Below are positions 5,251 to 5,709 of a stretch of 5,709 nt of DNA, piece by piece. The notes beneath the pieces are model-generated. The model had not been told where the DNA came from, did not search any database, and saw only the letters and a program-made list of their open reading frames with translations. A program made the translations under genes and the position numbers. Source of the stretch: Spirochaeta sp. UBA2779 (lineage in GTDB: Bacteria > Spirochaetota > Spirochaetia > DSM-2461); assembly GCA_002352375.1 (NCBI GenBank), contig DEIH01000001.1:1-5709 (forward strand), in the 5' to 3' direction. The number at the start of each line of letters is the position of its first letter. Within the stretch, counting starts at the first letter, position 1.

Positions 5251-5709
5251 ATGAGTTTCAGATATTCTTTTGTATTAAGATTTTTGGTTATTGTTTTTCT
5301 ATTTGGAATTATTCCTTTTTCCTTAAGTGCTGAAACAATTGAATTACCCCGAATTCCTGAAACTATAGAAGATTTTATTGATTTAAGGAATGAAATATCC
5401 GTTACTTCCAGTGGTGGAGCAGCGGTATTTGTCCTGGCATTATACATCTATACTTTTGATGAAGAACTTGGTCTTCAGGCATTAACAGTTACTCTGGTAA
5501 ATGATGATCTTCACCTTATTAAAGGTAGTGGGGTGTACAAAGGGTATTCCCCTACAAATCCAATGCGTTATCTGTTGGATAGGGTTCTTCCCAAACCGTA
5601 TATTGTCCGGTCATATTTTGCAGGCGCAGATCCTGATAATAATTATGATATGGGAGATTTGCCTTTTATTGTAGAAACATCAACAAATAAGTATTCTGAA
5701 ATTTCGGAG
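5251..5709 (+). CDS. Unrecognised exported protein, N-terminal 153 residues
   Basis: The frame is open from ATG 5251 to the right edge, so the C terminus is not seen. The first 27 residues form a signal peptide: MSFRYSFVLR, a hydrophobic core FLVIVFLFGII and a probable cleavage site after SLSA, giving a mature start ETIELP. The mature part contains PRIPETIEDFIDLRNEI, a Gly/Ala-rich segment SSGGAAVFVLALYIYTFD and then charged, aromatic-rich sequence (GVYKGYSP, PYIVRSYFAGADPDNNYD). There is no Cys for lipid attachment. It resembles uncharacterised exported proteins I loosely associate with spirochaetes, but I cannot name a family with confidence. Codon use is AT-rich like the phn genes. I found no convincing promoter, and the DNA just upstream is occupied by gene remnants. 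It reads away from the phn operon and is unlikely to share its control. Confidence 0.8.
   Translation, partial: MSFRYSFVLRFLVIVFLFGIIPFSLSAETIELPRIPETIEDFIDLRNEISVTSSGGAAVFVLALYIYTFDEELGLQALTVTLVNDDLHLIKGSGVYKGYSPTNPMRYLLDRVLPKPYIVRSYFAGADPDNNYDMGDLPFIVETSTNKYSEISE

Noticed and set aside
5211..5447. Minus-strand open frame of 78 codons opposite the exported-protein gene
   Set aside because: It has no recognisable domain and lies antisense to a gene with a signal peptide and a ribosome site.

Overview
This window is most likely from a spirochaete or a close relative. The coding regions have a moderate to low GC content. The transport genes come as one ATPase, one binding protein and two adjacent permeases, and the binding protein's leader ends in a LFANG-type segment that I associate with spirochaetal substrate-binding proteins. 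The lineage call is an inference from style, not from a marker gene.

Positions 1-4697 read leftwards as one tightly packed operon for uptake and use of organophosphonates. The order of transcription is phnC (ATPase, 3909-4697), phnD (periplasmic binding protein, 2901-3848), phnE1 (permease, 1948-2838), phnE2 (permease, 1091-1951), an unrecognised membrane-anchored 142-residue protein (630-1058), and the start of a phnM-like amidohydrolase (1-612, cut by the left edge). PhnD captures a phosphonate-like ligand outside the membrane, the PhnE pair forms the channel, PhnC powers it, and PhnM belongs to the C-P lyase pathway. None of the other C-P lyase genes is in view. A GC-rich hairpin followed by a T-rich run lies between phnD and phnE1 and may make binding-protein mRNA more abundant than permease mRNA. 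PhnD keeps the phosphonate-binding Ser-Thr-Ser and His, but an alignment from memory suggests it lacks the two acidic residues that hold the amino group of 2-aminoethylphosphonate in E. coli PhnD.

Positions 4698-5250 contain no intact gene but are not empty. Next to phnC is a very AT-rich stretch (about 23% GC over 4741-4920, counted by hand) with two perfect dyads, probably the operon's control region. At 4921 the composition jumps to about 54% GC in a roughly 90-base segment full of nested inverted repeats. This abuts the last 49 codons of a 6-phosphogluconate dehydrogenase gene (gnd, minus strand, 5011-5160). That remnant meets, head to head, the last codons of an oligopeptide/dipeptide transporter ATPase gene (plus strand, about 5149-5244). 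These are two unrelated 3' gene ends joined at their broken 5' sides, which I read as a rearrangement scar.

From 5251 to the right edge a new gene reads rightwards and encodes the N-terminal part of an exported protein of unknown function. Its ribosome binding site lies within or directly beside the transporter remnant.

The phn transport module itself looks standard. The least explained parts are the 4921-5250 mosaic, the 142-residue protein, and the altered PhnD pocket.
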